From assembly GCF_014905175.1 (NCBI RefSeq), contig NC_057790.1:27244469-27308468 (forward strand): 64,000 nucleotides of DNA, given 5' to 3'. Source of the DNA: Aphidius gifuensis. Lineage: Eukaryota; Arthropoda; Insecta; Hymenoptera; Braconidae. Position numbers and translations under genes: made by a program. Position 1 is the stretch's first letter; each line of letters opens with the position of its first letter. The notes beneath the pieces were generated by a model. It searched no databases. It saw only the letters and a program-made list of their open reading frames with translations, and was not told the origin of the DNA. This document shows, in pieces, positions 34,930-48,172 of the stretch.

Positions 34930-37011
34930 ATGAGTGAAAAAAAAAAACAAGTTAGAGTTTGGTGTGATGGATGGTGAGCCTTATTTATTTTATATCTATA
35001 TTTAATAAATTATTATTGTTAATCATCATCATGATAATTTAAATTGACATTATTTTGTTTTATTAATAATATATAGTTATGACATGGTGCATTTTGGTCA
35101 TGCAAATTCATTGAGACAGGCCAAGGCCTTGGGTGATTATTTAGTGGTTGGTGTTCATACTGATGATGAAATAACTAAACATAAAGGACCTCCAGTTTTT
35201 ACACAAGAAGAACGGTTTGTTAAAATTAAAATAAACATTAACATTAACATAACTTGACATTTATTATATTTGTTATTGTTGTTGTTGTTATTATTATTAT
35301 CACCTTGGCTGTAGTTAGAACAAATAGCTATAATATAATATCAATCGATAATTTAAAAAATTATTTCAATGTTACAACTGTTGTTGTTGATGATTACTTG
35401 ATTTTTTTATTTTTCAACCTTGTTTTATTTATTTCAAATTGAATTGACTATTTTTTTGTTTACTTGAGTTAAAAAGTCCATGTCATGGACAAATTAAATA
35501 ATGATAATAATAATAATAATAGATTATACTATTAATTTTTTAGATATAAAATGGTTAGAGGAATAAAGTGGGTTGATGAAGTTGTTGAAGGTGCTCCTTA
35601 TGTTACAACACTTGAAACACTGGATAAATATAATTGTGATTTTTGTGTTCATGGTGATGACATTACAATGACAGCTGATGGTATTGATACTTATCATTTT
35701 GTCAAAAAAGCTAATCGTTACAGGTAAAATTAATAATAATAATAATATGTATTAAATTTTATTTCTAATAATAATAATAATAATAATAATATCTAATATT
35801 TTTAAAGGGAAGTGCAAAGAACTGCTGGTGTCTCGACAACAGATTTAGTAGGTCGAATGTTGTTAATGACAAGACAACATTTTAGACAAGGAGATAGTGA
35901 GTATTCAGTTGATAGAGAACCAAGTAAGAGCATGGGTCAAGATAAATTAGCAAGAAGTCCATGGACTGGTTGCTCTCAATTTTTACCAACAACACAAAAA
36001 ATAATACAATTTAGTGATGGTAAAAGTCCACAGCCAGATGATAAAATAGTATATGTTGCTGGAGCATTTGATTTATTTCATGTTGGTCATCTTGATTTTT
36101 TACAAATTGCTAAAAAAGAAGGTGACTATCTTATTGTTGGATTACACACTGATCCAGTTGTCAATCGTTATAAATGTGGAAATTATCCAATAATGAATTT
36201 ACATGAACGAGTACTAAGTGTACTTGCTTGCAAGGTAATTCATTAATTAATTATACTATTAACTAACAATTATTATGGTTTTAATATATATTTTATTTTT
36301 TCAGTATGTCAATGAGGTTGTTATTGGTGCACCATATGAAGTTACTAAAGATTTAATGGAACACTTTAATGTGTCAATTGTGTGTCATGGACAAACACGA
36401 ATAATGCCATGTTACAATGGAATTGATCCATATGCCGAACCAAAACGACAAAATAAATTTAAATTGTTGGACAGTGGCAATGACATGACAACTGAAAAAA
36501 TTGTCGAGAGAATTATTCTTCATAGGTAATTTATATTTTTTCATCATTTTACAAGTGTTTTAAAATCATTTTTTTATCATCAATTCAATATGTCAATTTT
36601 TAATTCAAATTTATTATTATTTTTTTTTTTCATTATTATTTCAAGCTAAAGAATCATTTTTTTGTTTTTATTTTTTTATTTTCATTATAGGTCTGTGGAA
36701 CTTTGCTCGATATTTAAAAAAATGACTTATCGATGATTATTTATTTTATTTTTCTTCTTTTTTCTTTTTTTAATAATAAAACATTGAGTCAATATTTTAT
36801 TTCTATAACATGTTTATTTATTTATCTAATTTTTCACAAAAAAAAAAAAAAAACATGATAATTTAAAATTACAATGGTTTTTTTTACATATTGACATCAG
36901 CGTTTGAATTACAGATTGGAATTCGAGGATAGAAATTTGAAAAAGGAAAAAAAAGAACTTGCTGTTTATGAAGCAATTGTTAAATCAAAAAAAGCTGAAT
37001 TAACTGAATGA
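34930..37011 (+). CDS. Pect: Ethanolamine-phosphate cytidylyltransferase
   Basis: Exons 34930..34973, 35077..35214, 35544..35723, 35808..36234, 36305..36525 and 36915..37011 give 368 aa. It makes CDP-ethanolamine from CTP and phosphoethanolamine, the rate-limiting step of the Kennedy pathway to phosphatidylethanolamine. Two tandem cytidylyltransferase folds are visible: the first with VWCDGCYDMVHFGHAN (HxGH at about 20) and RTAGVSTTDLVGR, the second with VYVAGAFDLFHVGHLDF (HxGH at about 212) and VIGAPYEVT. Length agrees with the human ~390 aa enzyme. The second repeat lacks an obvious RTxGxST motif, as usual in PCYT2. An alternative last exon is present at 36691-36736. Confidence 0.95.
36691..36736 (+). 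CDS. Candidate alternative terminal exon of Pect
   Basis: After TTTTCATTATAG the reading frame continues from the exon ending at 36525 as R-SVELCSIFKKMTYR-stop (TGA 36734-36736). AATAAA lies 39 bp further on (36775-36780). Use of this exon would replace the conserved LEFEDRN tail with 15 other residues. Supported by splice signal, frame and poly-A signal only. Confidence 0.4.
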
Positions 37012-37941
37012 AATGCATCATGAAAAATTATTATTTATTCAATTAAAAAAATAAATAAAAAAATAATTATTAACCAGTTAATTTATTTTTAATGAATTGA
37101 ATATAAACTAATAATTTAATATAAAATAATGTATATGTTGAATATTTTTTAAACACAAATGCCAAAAGAAATTGCAATATTGAGAATCATCATTCATTTA
37201 TTATTTTCGGTGCATTTTCATTTAAAATAATAATTCTCAATTCACATAATAATATTTAAGAAATATAAGCAATTAAAATAACACGCGCAATTTAAATTTT
37301 AATTATCAATCTTAGTTTTACGAAAAAAATATAAAATAAACAAATCATGTATATCATTCACAAAATTTCTATACACGTATTATTTAAATATAAACAATTT
37401 TTATTTTTAATTACATTGAATAATAAATTGATTAATAAAACCAAAGACAAATGGAAAAAAAAAAAAAAAACAATATGTCTCATCAATTTTTAAATTATAA
37501 AATCAAAAAAAATAAAATAAAATAATTGTGTATATATTATATAAATTATTTTCAGTCAATAAATAATAGCTAAATAAATAATAAATTTAAATATTATCAT
37601 TGCAAAATAATACTGTTATAAAATTATTAATTATTGTGTTTCCATAATTATTTACATTGTGAGTTTGTCATAAATATCGAATTACCTAAAACCATCCCTC
37701 ACCCGACATCCCATCCTTTACCCCCAATTTCTTTCTATTTTTCAAATTATTTCCATCAAAAAATAAATAATATATATCTATATGATAAACTTAAACAAAA
37801 ATAAAATGAGTAAATTGTTGTTGCATTTATTTCATTATTTACTCATTTTATTTTGTTCAGGTAACGTAATAGCGATGCAAAAATAATACTACTATTATTT
37901 CGTTTAAATTATATTTAAAAAAAGTGATGAATTAATTTTTT
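37012..37941. other. Convergent 3' region of Pect and ZP gene 1
   Basis: AT-rich with several AATAAA signals. A short C-rich patch lies at 37687-37730. No coding sequence is seen. Confidence 0.55.
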
Positions 37942-39693
37942 TTATTGAACTGTGGATCTACCAGTATAACCCTGTGATGTTGGATCACAATATTTTCTAG
38001 CTCTATCTCTGACTAATTCATCTATTGATTTATTTTGGGGTACGCTTGTTAGCAATGCAATATTATGAAGGCGAGATGCAAGATAACACATGACAAAAGT
38101 TGAAAATATTAATAATAAACCTAGACCAATGGAAATGTACAAGAAATTACTACAATTATTATCAAATCCAACTGCAAATTTGTCGTATACATCTGAAACA
38201 AAATGATAATAATTTATTATTGCTGTTGTTTGATAAATTTGATGAATAAATTTAACATACCACTTGGCATCATAACAGTGTACTCGATATTTTCTTTAAT
38301 TTTTGTAAATTGTGTTGAATCATTGTATTGCTTAATTAAATGTTCAGATTTTGGTAAATTATTATTATTATTGCTTTCATTTATTTCTTCTTCGACAATA
38401 CCAATCGTACGTCTTTTTCTTTTTCCATGACCTGATGGTTCAAATAAATCTAGACAAAAATCCTAAAAAAAAAAAAAAATAGAAAATAATTAATTTATTG
38501 ATATAAAATATATCTAGGAGAAGATTTAATTTAATTTAATTTGAAATAAATTCATCAACTTACTGGCTGACAATCAAAAGGTTCCATACAAGCTTTTATT
38601 TGTGAATGAATCCATAAAGTTGATCTTTCTCTCATGGAGCTCAATAAAAATGCCTCAAAATCAAGATAAACCTCATTTTTTCTATCCTTGTATCTTGCAG
38701 GTTGATGTGGTATTATTGATGCAAAGTCACGATTTCTGCAGCCATCCTTGACCAAAGTAACACTACCTGGTGCATGTGGTTGATCTGGATCAGGACTAAC
38801 TGTGACTTCTAATAATTTAATAAATCCCCACGCACTTTCAGTATTTATTCTTGCTCGTAACTGTAATTTAGTACCAATTGGTACTGCCTGATCAACAGCC
38901 TCTGGTCTTATTGAATTATCTGATATATTACCAGCTGCTTCACGATACAATGCAACTTCATATTCTAATCTTCCTGGTGTTTCTTCAACAACACCAGATA
39001 CACGTGCACCATGTGGACTAATCAATAATAATAATAATATTAATTTAATTATTTTAAAAAAAGAAATAATTTACTTACAATGTACCAGCAAAACCAGCAG
39101 CTTTGTGTCGTAAAAGTGTTGGCTCTGGTGGTCTACACATTAAAATTAATTCTTGATCAGCCATCATGACAACACCAGGAAATGCTGGAAACCATATTTT
39201 CAAATGAACGAAACCCTTAAACAAATAAAATAATCATGATGATGTATTTTTTATAAAAATTTATTTATGACTTTTATTTATATTTATATTTAAATACATA
39301 CATTTTGCTTGAGAATACCACATCTTGAAAAATCTGTTACTTTTAAAAAATAATTGTCTTCTTGTGGATCAGTTGGATCTGGTCGTATTTGACAATGAGT
39401 ATCAGTCAATGGATCAGCAGCTCTGTCATCAGCAAATAGTGGTGCACCTTTGAAACCAATTGGTCGTCTTACTTTGGCTGTTAAATAATCCGAGCTTGAT
39501 GTTGTTGAGCTACATTGTATATCAGTTATTTCATAATCATAGTGTGCTTCAGCTATTATAAAAACCTATTTGTATATTTTGAAAAAAAAAAAAAAAGTAT
39601 ATAATTTTTATTTTTTCACTTGAACAATTGTGTTATTATTGAATAAAATCTTTCACAAACCGTATAGAATATAGCAATTAAAATTCGCCACAT
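37942..39693 (-). CDS. ZP-domain transmembrane protein 1
   Basis: Exons 39661..39693, 39302..39565, 39079..39215, 38564..39017, 38261..38462 and 37942..38192 give 446 aa. A signal peptide (MWRILIAIFYTVFIIAEA) is followed by a ZP module with conserved cysteines (ITDIQCSS; DTHCQIRP; RCGILKQN; VKDGCRN; IKACMEPFDCQP). It contains FEAFLLSSMRERSTLWIHSQI, the typical second half of insect ZP domains. A furin site KRKRR lies at about 345, and a C-terminal membrane segment spans about 391-412 (ISIGLGLLLIFSTFVMCYLA). ZP proteins of this layout are cut, released and polymerise in the apical extracellular matrix or cuticle. Which of the many insect ZP genes this is cannot be told. A second ZP gene faces away from it at 43008. 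Confidence 0.88.
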
Positions 39694-42600
39694 GATAATT
39701 AGACACTTGGTAATTTATTGATAGTGATGTATTTCAAAGAAAGGTTCACGATGAACTGAACTTGAAGAAAACTAGTCTATGCGTCTAGTGGGGTAGTCAA
39801 AGCAAGTTAAAGTTTCTCCCGCTCTCTTTATTTTATTTTTTATATTTTGAATTTAGGTGTTTTGCTTTTGATGTAAATTGAAAAGAAAGGCAAAATTCAA
39901 CAGAAGCAAGACAACAAAAGACAAGACAACAAGGTACTGTTAATGCATGGCCAATGCTTCAGCTAACAACTATCCTCATGGATCATAATAATGCGCGCAA
40001 CTTTGTTCAATCTTCAGCAAAGAGTGACGAAAAATTTATGTTTTTATATGTTAACTATATATAACATGATGACAATAACTTTTTATACATCAACTGATTT
40101 TTCATTAATATTTTTTATGCTATAGCTTACAAATCAAATGCTAAACATAATTTGGTGATTTATTAGAATTAATAATAATGAGGCTTTTTGATTGAGTTGC
40201 AATTTTTTTTTTTCAAGCTGTAGCTTCAAGTACATACACTTAATATACATGTAATAATGTTATATAGTTTTACGGTATTAGACCATCCACGGAGGGTCAG
40301 TGGACGCAGCGAGTCGTCGCGAAAACACACTCAGTTGCAATTTAGATATGTATATATGTATATTATAAAAATACAGAGCGAATGAGTTGAGTGGACTTGT
40401 TGGTCCTTTTTTTATAAATATAAAATTGGGTCAGCACCACTTTAAATTTATTTTAAATTTATTTTATTATATATTAAAATTTCATTATAATATATTGGTA
40501 TATTTTTCTTTGGATTAATAAACTTGTTTTTTATGACATTTTATTTATTTCAACGGTTTCACATCGTTAATTCTACTGACCATTAATTTTTTGGTTACTA
40601 AACCGGGATTTTTAGCATCGACCTTGCCTCTTGAACCATCTGCATTTAATTTTTAATTTTTAACGGTTAATTAGTTTATTAGAGAAAATATATTATATTT
40701 ATAGTCAATCAATTTTTTTTTTTATTTTTAATAATGTACTTGTCACTGGTGCTGCAGTTGATGAATCAATTCTTGTTGACAATTACCATTTAGTTACGCG
40801 TTATATTTTCACGCATCTTGCAAATACATTTTTTTTTATTTTCCGTTATTCAATTTTTTTTATAAAAATTTTCATTAAATAAATATACATTTTATATTTT
40901 ATTTTCAAGTTACATAAAGAATTCGCAAGTTTTATAAATTTATAATAAATTCAATTATAAATAATAATTGGATCTGTTGGAAATCTCGATATCGAATTTT
41001 ACTGTTATGATACAGTATAAAAAAGATTTTTCCATATAATCAACAATTTTATATCTCACTTTTTTTTTTTTTTTTAATTATAATAGGTATATCTTGCTTA
41101 TGATTTTTTTCTTTTTCATCAACACGCAAACAAACTTCATCGTCTCGAAAATATTCATGCAAGCATTGCAATTTTTCTTTTTTTTTCACTTTTTTCTTTT
41201 TTTTTTTTTGATAACAAATATTTCTTGGATTATGAATTTTTATATTATTCAAGAAGCAAGTTATTCTTACTCCATGTATTATTATTAAATTAAATATTCT
41301 ACACAGAAAAATTTGAAAAAAAAAAAAAACATCCTAATGAATTAAAGGCTTTTTGCAAAATAAATAAATACCTCGTATTCATGCAAGAGAAAAGATTAAT
41401 GATATAATTACCCGTTATAATAAAAAAAAAAAAACAACAACAAGCATATAGATATAGGTATAGATATAGACTATATAATATTTATTGCAATAAGATACGC
41501 ATCTTTTAATATTATATATATGTTGCGGTCAATGTCGGCAAGTCAATTGCCTTATTATGTAATGTAAATTTGTCACGGATCATGACTTTGATCTGTAATT
41601 ATAATAATAATATAATAATGATTTTTATGGTTTCAACAATAACAAATACCCTGGCGTTCCGATTTTTCCTTTTTTTTCTAATTTTACAAAATCGGAAAAA
41701 GTCGGAGAAAGTTGAAGATAATGTTTTTATTCCAAATTTATCTTGGAAATTTATTATTTTATTTCAGCAATATGCAGAGATGACCAGAGTACGAAGTAAA
41801 ATTATTTTTTATAATTTAAGTGCTATAAAAAATATAAAAAAACAAATAAGTAATGAATATAAAAAATTGAGCAAGAATGATGTTTGATGAACTTTTTTTT
41901 TTTTTTTTATTCTTGGTCGTTCCGCTTACATATTTTGCACACCTTTTTTTTTGAAAAAAAAAAACAGCATATATACACTTGATATATGTATATTATACTT
42001 CCTAGTTACGTTATACCAGCGAGGCATCGCGCGAAACAATTTATCCAATTATTTATTCATAAATCAGTAAATTATTATTAAAATTGCAGGTTATTATGAT
42101 TGATGATGACTGATAACGTTTATTATATTAAACCTAAATATTATTATTTTATCATTTTACATCGCAGCATTATATAATATTCAATTTGGCAAAATTTATT
42201 ACAATTTAAATATTTATACCATTAATAAATTAAAATATTCTGTATAATAGCAATTTAATCGCAATATTTATATCATAATGTATTTCTCATACGAGAATAG
42301 AAAAAGAAAAAAAAATATCGCTTGAGATATTCGTATAATGCATGGTAATCGAAAAACTGTGATTATTTTATTTATAATAATATAAATATAAAATATTATT
42401 GTTGAAATATTTTTTTTTTTTGTATTAAATGACGGGCGCAGTTATATGACATACTGCACCACTTGGGTAATTTCAATTTGTCAAATTATATACTGCTATT
42501 ATTATCGTTTCATTTATTTTTATTTAAATTTTTCTGTTACAATGATCCCGTATGTTATGTATTATCAATATCAATGCCCAATAAATCCATTCATATGTTT

Positions 42601-43007
42601 AAATACTCGTGACTTGGTCAACAATGATCCACTCTATACAAAATGTTTTTTTTTATTTTTCGTTCCTTTGACCCAAATTATTATGATGATGATGATGATG
42701 TGCAAAAAATAAATTAAATTAATGGACAAAAAATTGAAATAAAAACATTAAAAACGAAGCAATCTTATCATGTCACTAATGGCATCGAGTTTTCAACATA
42801 AAATGTTGTTGTTGAATGAAAGATGTTTTATGCTAAGTGATCGATCGTTGCCCAAATCACGAAGCAAGTAGTAAATCTTTTTTTTTTTTTTTTTTTATCA
42901 AGAACAATGATGGATAACTTCTCACTTGGTCAAATATTACTTGGCCTTTAAAAGCCATTCAACCATAAAAATTTGATTCAGTCGTTCATCGTTTATCCTC
43001 ACGAAAA
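39694..43007. other. 3.3-kb shared upstream region of the two divergent ZP genes
   Basis: No coding gene. Features: a more GC-balanced patch at 40280-40340 (GGTCAGTGGACGCAGCGAGT, then ACACTCAGTTGC, initiator-like), many T and A runs, and a core promoter for ZP gene 2 at its right edge. The open frames here (for example 41570-41887) are AT-driven and have no similarity that I recognise. Confidence 0.5.
42947..42985 (+). promoter_or_regulatory. Core promoter of ZP gene 2 (TATA-like plus initiator)
   Basis: TTTAAAAG at 42947-42954 and the arthropod initiator TCAGTCG at 42978-42984, about 31-33 bp apart, precede the ATG at 43008 by 28 bp. The spacing fits a TATA/Inr promoter with a very short 5' UTR. 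Confidence 0.55.
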
Positions 43008-44594
43008 ATGCAAAAACAAAATAATAAATTTAATAACTTGAAAATTTGGTTGTTTAATCATCAGGTACAATTTAATTAAATTTATATTTTATATTTTATA
43101 TAACATATGAAATTTTATTTATTTATTTTTAGATTTTTTTAATTTTAATGATAACTGTGTTGTTAACAAAATGTGATGATTCAATTAATTTACCTCATCA
43201 TACTGTGGCAAATAATAATAGTCGAGTAGCTAAACATTTATATCTACCAGATGAAAATGAGCCAGAATTTATATTGCCTGAAGTTGTTGATAATCGTGTG
43301 AGGATGTTACCAGCAGCAATCAATGCTCCATCAGTCTCATCACTGGCTAATTCAAGAATCATCAAAATAATGTCAATGTCCTGTCGATATGATGACAAAG
43401 ATCATACATATTTTAGAGCATCAATACTTGCTCCACGTAATTTTCAACAGCCAATTGTTGACAGTGAAAATATTCCAAGTGATTTATGTGCTATTAAAAA
43501 AATAAACAATGAATATCTTGTTGATTTTACCAATAAATTATTTTTAAATTGTGGCATTCAAGATTGTTCCAGTGAAATTGAAAAATTTCATTGTTTAAAT
43601 ATTCGTTTTCCAATTATTTCCGGACTACGATTAAAGCAAGACATGAAAATTCTTCTCCGTTGCAGAGTACAAGAAAAAATAACATCACACACTAAAAGAA
43701 TAAATTTAAAAACATTGGACACGTAATATCATCAATAAAATACATCTTTCGTTTAAATTATCTTTTAAATTATAATTAATTTTTATAGATCAGCAAGAAT
43801 GTCACCAAGAATAGCAACTGGTGGTGATAAAAATATATTTGAGACAGATATTGGTTTGTATAGAAAAGCCCTTGGTTCAGATAATTTATTTGATGCTAAA
43901 ATTCAACCAGGTGGAACAGTCATACTTGGAGAAAAAATACTACTGAGAGTTGTTGTTCGTGATGGTGATGGTGAGTGATGTATGCATTCATTCAAACGTA
44001 ACGAGTTCAGTCAATTATCTGGGTCAAATAATTTACAACTTGTTATTTATTTATTTATTTATTTATTTAGGCTGGAAGTATTCAAAAATAAGTGATGTAA
44101 GTTTGCACTATGTTGAAAATAATAATAGAAAAAAAAATATAATAAATAGTCTTTGGATTCTTGATGGAAATGGTTGTTTAAATCCTAGTCTTGATAGAAT
44201 AACATCAAGACAACAATATCAAGTATCGTCTCTTGAAACGTATTTCATCTTTGAAGCATTTATGTTTGACAATATGAGGGAAAGCGATGAAATGACAATG
44301 AGTGTCAAGGTTACTGGTTGTCTAGATGTTAATGACTGCATTATAAATTGTAGCTCATCAGATCAACGAGTACGTAAATCAAGAAGCTTGAAAAATAATT
44401 TACACAATCAAACTGTTGATTATTTACTTGATGATATATCATTTCGTGTGATTTATCAAAAACAACATGATGATAAATACATTACTCCAGCTATTTATAC
44501 AATATTTTTCATATTTATTTTAATTGTTGTAATAACACTTATTTGCACATTAAGCGTACAACAAAGACAAAAGAAAAATCAAAGATTTTATTGA
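43008..44594 (+). CDS. ZP-domain transmembrane protein 2
   Basis: Exons 43008..43064, 43133..43722, 43789..43970 and 44071..44594 give 450 aa. The N-terminus is hydrophobic (WLFNHQIFLILMITVLLTKC), probably a signal sequence preceded by about 13 polar residues. A long pre-ZP stretch precedes the cysteine-bearing module (SMSCRYDD; LNCGIQDCSS; LLRCRVQEK; GCLNPSLDRI; GCLDVNDCIINC). The hallmark ETYFIFEAFMFDNMRESDEM aligns with the same segment of ZP protein 1. RVRKSR is a possible proprotein-convertase site. A membrane segment near the end (IYTIFFIFILIVVITLICTL) is followed by a basic tail. It probably makes apical extracellular matrix like its neighbour; similarity to ZP 1 is visible but low, so any duplication is old. 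Confidence 0.82.
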
Positions 44595-44651
44595 AAATAT
44601 TATGTATTTTGTTATGTTTTGTGTATTAATATGAAAAATAAAAAATAAAAT

Positions 44652-45857
44652 TTAAAATGGAATATACCAAGAGTCAAGCTCTCGACACAAACGTATACCA
44701 AGACAGCAAAATACTGCAGAAGTTACAATTTTTTTGACAAATTTATCTTTAAATATGTTGGTGGTACACTTGAGTGAACAAAAACATAAATCATCAAAGC
44801 AACGCCAATCTCCAATATGATTAACAAACTCAACCTCTTTTTTATGCTTAACTTGTTCTGTAAATTATTAAATTATCAATATAATACAATGGACATTGAA
44901 TGACATGGTCTGATAATTAAATATTTATAATATTATATTTTACCAAATAAAATTTCCCTGGGACTTTTTTTATTTTTAATATTTGTCTTGTTGTCTTTGG
45001 CTGATGTTGAATTGTCATTTTCATAGAGTGAAGGACAACTTGGATAATGTGATGAATTATCTTGACTAGACCTATCATCATCATCATCGTCATCTTGATG
45101 TTTTTTATTTGATTTTACTACATTTTTTTTATTATTAACCTTGATAGATGGACTTGAATATTTAAAATTATCTTGTTCATTGTCGTATGAATCATTTGCT
45201 AAAATGTAGCCATCAAAGTATTTTGTGGTGCCAGTTGTTGTGTCAGTATTGTGTTCACTGTGATGTGATTGATCAGAGACCAATAATGATATACCAGCTG
45301 ATATTCTGTCATATGTTTTGTCATTACGAGGATTATCTGGTGATGGATTTTTTGAGGATAATTTCGTATGCTTTGGTGATTTTTTTTTAGATGAGCTAGC
45401 TTTTTTTACATCTTGAGGAGTACATTTTGGAGTTTTTTCACTCAGCAAATTGTGATGACGTTTTTTAGTGAACGATGGAACTGGTGTGACTGATGTTTCA
45501 TCTGGCAAAATTACATGACTCAATACTATACTCTCATTGGAATTTGAGTCACTTTGATATTCACTTGTACCTAATTTGTCAAATTTAAATTGTCGATTTT
45601 TTTGTTCATCAACACTCGATGAATATGATGATGAATATGTTAATTGTTTTCTTATTGTTTTATCATGATAATGATGATCAGTCTCTCGTTGTAATTTTTT
45701 TTCAGCTTGCAGCTTTTTTTCATAGTCTAAATTTTCATTGATTGTTACAACAAATTATCATTAAGTTATTTTGTTATTTGTTTTAAAAAACAATGGATAA
45801 AAATTTACCTAATTTACGTTGGTTGGCTTTAGCACATTTAGGATGACACACAGACAT
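44652..45857 (-). CDS. Unrecognised Ser/Lys/Asp-rich protein with a Cys-rich end
   Basis: Exons 45809..45857, 44944..45726 and 44652..44857 give 345 aa. I do not recognise it. The start MSVCHPKCAKANQRKL has two cysteines. The middle (~260 aa) is low complexity, with Ser/Lys stretches and a run of seven Asp, and is probably disordered. The last 68 residues look folded and conserved: FVNHIGDWRCFDDLCFCSLK, then KKIVTSAVFCCLGIRLCREL and the end DSWYIPF. That contains seven Cys and a hydrophobic stretch that might be membrane-associated or palmitoylated. It is convergent with ZP gene 2 (58 bp between stop codons) and divergent from Mus81. Confidence 0.65.
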
Positions 45858-46405
45858 TTAAATATCCCTTCTACAGAAATTTAATATTGTAAATATTATC
45901 CAAAAATTATGTAGAAACATATTGTCAATTAAATTTAACCTTTTAACCAATAAATTTTTTAATTAAAACAAAATAAAATAATAATAACAATATTATGTAA
46001 AAAATAAAAAAAACAAAAGATATTAAATTTGAGTAATTAATTTGATGGCTTCAATAAAAATAAAACTTTGTTGAAAATAAAACTTGATTCTCCTAACGAA
46101 ATTAAATTTATATTTATTTATTTTTTTATTTGATGAAAATTGACCAAATTTAACATCTCTATATATTAATTATATCATGTTTTGCGATGATTTTTAAATT
46201 TAAAAAAAAAATAATAATAACATAAATAAATATGGCTACCGTTGGCTCCTCAGCGCCGTCTCGTGGCTTTTTCTGTATGTCAGATCATTTGTCAACAACA
46301 ACAAAAAACATGTGTTTCGTATATTGTTATTGTTGTTTGTCAATATTGATAAACTAACTGATCAATAACAACTTGAATGTACATGAATAAAAAAATAAAT
46401 AAATA
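45858..46405. other. Divergent promoter region between the 44652 gene and Mus81
   Basis: AT-rich, except for a patch at 46232-46270 (GGCTACCGTTGGCTCC, then CAGCGCCGTCTCGTGGC) that is the likely Mus81 promoter core. No coding sequence is seen. Confidence 0.5.
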
Positions 46406-47970
46406 ATGAAAAGAATAAAAAAAGTTCCATTGCAACCAAATAAATTATTTGAAGAGTGGCTTGAAGAATGGAGAGAAGCACTTAAGGAAAAAAGTCCACA
46501 ACATTATATTGGTTTGTCAAAAGCTCTATCTTCATTAAAAAAATATCCTTTAAAACTTGAATCCGGAAAAGATTGTATAATTATTGAACATTTTGGAAAA
46601 AAATTATGTGATCTCATTGATACTAAATTGGCAAATCATTTGAAGACACAAGCTGAGTTTGATTACAATCATGTCATCAATAATATTGGTACCATTTACA
46701 ATAATCCTGGACTCAAAAGAAAAATTCCACAAAGTCGTGGACCAAGTCCAGTATCTAAAAAATCAAATAACAACAAACAAGTGGTTCAACATCAACATTT
46801 ATTATCACCATCACCATCACCACCACCAAGAGCAGTACCAGCACCAACAGGACCACCACAACCACAACAACAGCAACATGTTAATCCAACAACAGCTTTA
46901 AGATTAAAACCATATGCATTTGATATTTATTTGATTGTTGATTCACATGAGGTGGATAGGTAATTATTATCAATATAAATTTTTTTGTTACACATTTATT
47001 ATTTATTTATTTAATTAATTAAATTACAGAGGAAAGCAAGCTGTTGATCAAACAACAAATGAACTCAAAAAAACTGGAATATTATTTGAGACACGCCATT
47101 TAAATGTTGGAGATTTTACATGGATTGCTAGATGCAAATCAACAGGAAAAGAATTGGTATTGCCTTACATTGTTGAGAGAAAAAGAATTGATGATTTTAG
47201 TGGAAGTGTTAATGATGGAAGATTTCGTGAACAAAAATTTCGATTGAAAAGATCAGGCATTGAAAATGTAATTTATCTGGTAGAAAATCGAGCTGGTTAT
47301 GAAAAATCAGATTATGGTATGCCAATATCAAGATTGAGACAAGCAGCTACAAATACCATGATCCAAGATGGATTCACTGTACGATACACAAGAGATCATC
47401 GTGATTCAATGTTGTACTTGGCAACTGTTACATCATCAATTACTCGAAAATATGAAGTAATTAATTACAAGTGTTTATTTATTTTTGTTTAATAATTAAT
47501 TGAATTTTTTAATTAATTTTTTTAGGCAAAAGAATTGGTAGAGTGTGAAAAAAATGATCTTGTACCATCTAGTCTTCTTGGACAGACAATTTATTTACTT
47601 GAATTCCAAAAGTTTGATCAAGCTGGAGCAAAAATTAAAGTATGTGTTAACAAAACACTTGGAATCTTATTATTTTTTATTAAATAAATACCTACTAATT
47701 TCAAATAAATATAAATTATGATTGCAGGCTCTAAAAGTCAAGGATATGTTTGTTCGTCAATTGATAAAACTTAAAGGTTTATCATTGGCAAAAGTATCAG
47801 CAATTATTAACAGATATCCTTCACCATTGGCATTAAAAAGAGCTCTTGAAAATACAACAACAGGTGAAAAAATGCTGGCAACAATCCCATATGGATCTAC
47901 CAACAAAAATATTGGTCCTGCTATTGCCAAAATTGTTTATCAGCTTTATACTAAAAATGTACTTTACTAG
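46406..47970 (+). CDS. mus81: Mus81 structure-specific endonuclease subunit
   Basis: Exons 46406..46959, 47030..47456, 47526..47639 and 47728..47970 give 445 aa. The N-terminal helix-hairpin-helix region (about 1-95) is followed by a Pro/Gln/His-rich linker. The XPF/ERCC4 nuclease domain has LIVDSHEVDRGK, HLNVGDFTWIAR and the catalytic IVERKRIDDF (about 230), matching the GDxnERKx3D signature. C-terminal HhH repeats end the protein (LSLAKVSAIINRYPSP). Mus81 with its Eme1/MMS4 partner cuts stalled forks, 3' flaps and Holliday-junction-like DNA in the nucleus. The protein is shorter than human (551 aa), mainly in the linker. All catalytic landmarks are present. Confidence 0.94.
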
Positions 47971-48117
47971 ATAATTAAATATTCAATATAATTTATTATT
48001 ATTTTTTTCATGTGATAATATCGAAATAAAAGAGATTAATTAAAATGTAAATTTAATGCAAAACATTTTTATTTGTTTTTTATAATTTCTAATATTTCTA
48101 ACTGTACAAATAATCGC

Positions 48118-48154
<37 letters not shown>

Positions 48155-48172
48155 GACTTTGATTTATAAAAT

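Noticed and set aside
40250..42720. Several open frames between the ZP genes
   Set aside because: Composition-driven (Phe/Ile/Asn/Lys only), no introns or domains, no promoter signals tied to them.
48120..48153. GTT tandem array as a CRISPR-like or coding repeat
   Set aside because: A plain trinucleotide microsatellite without spacers, outside any reading frame.
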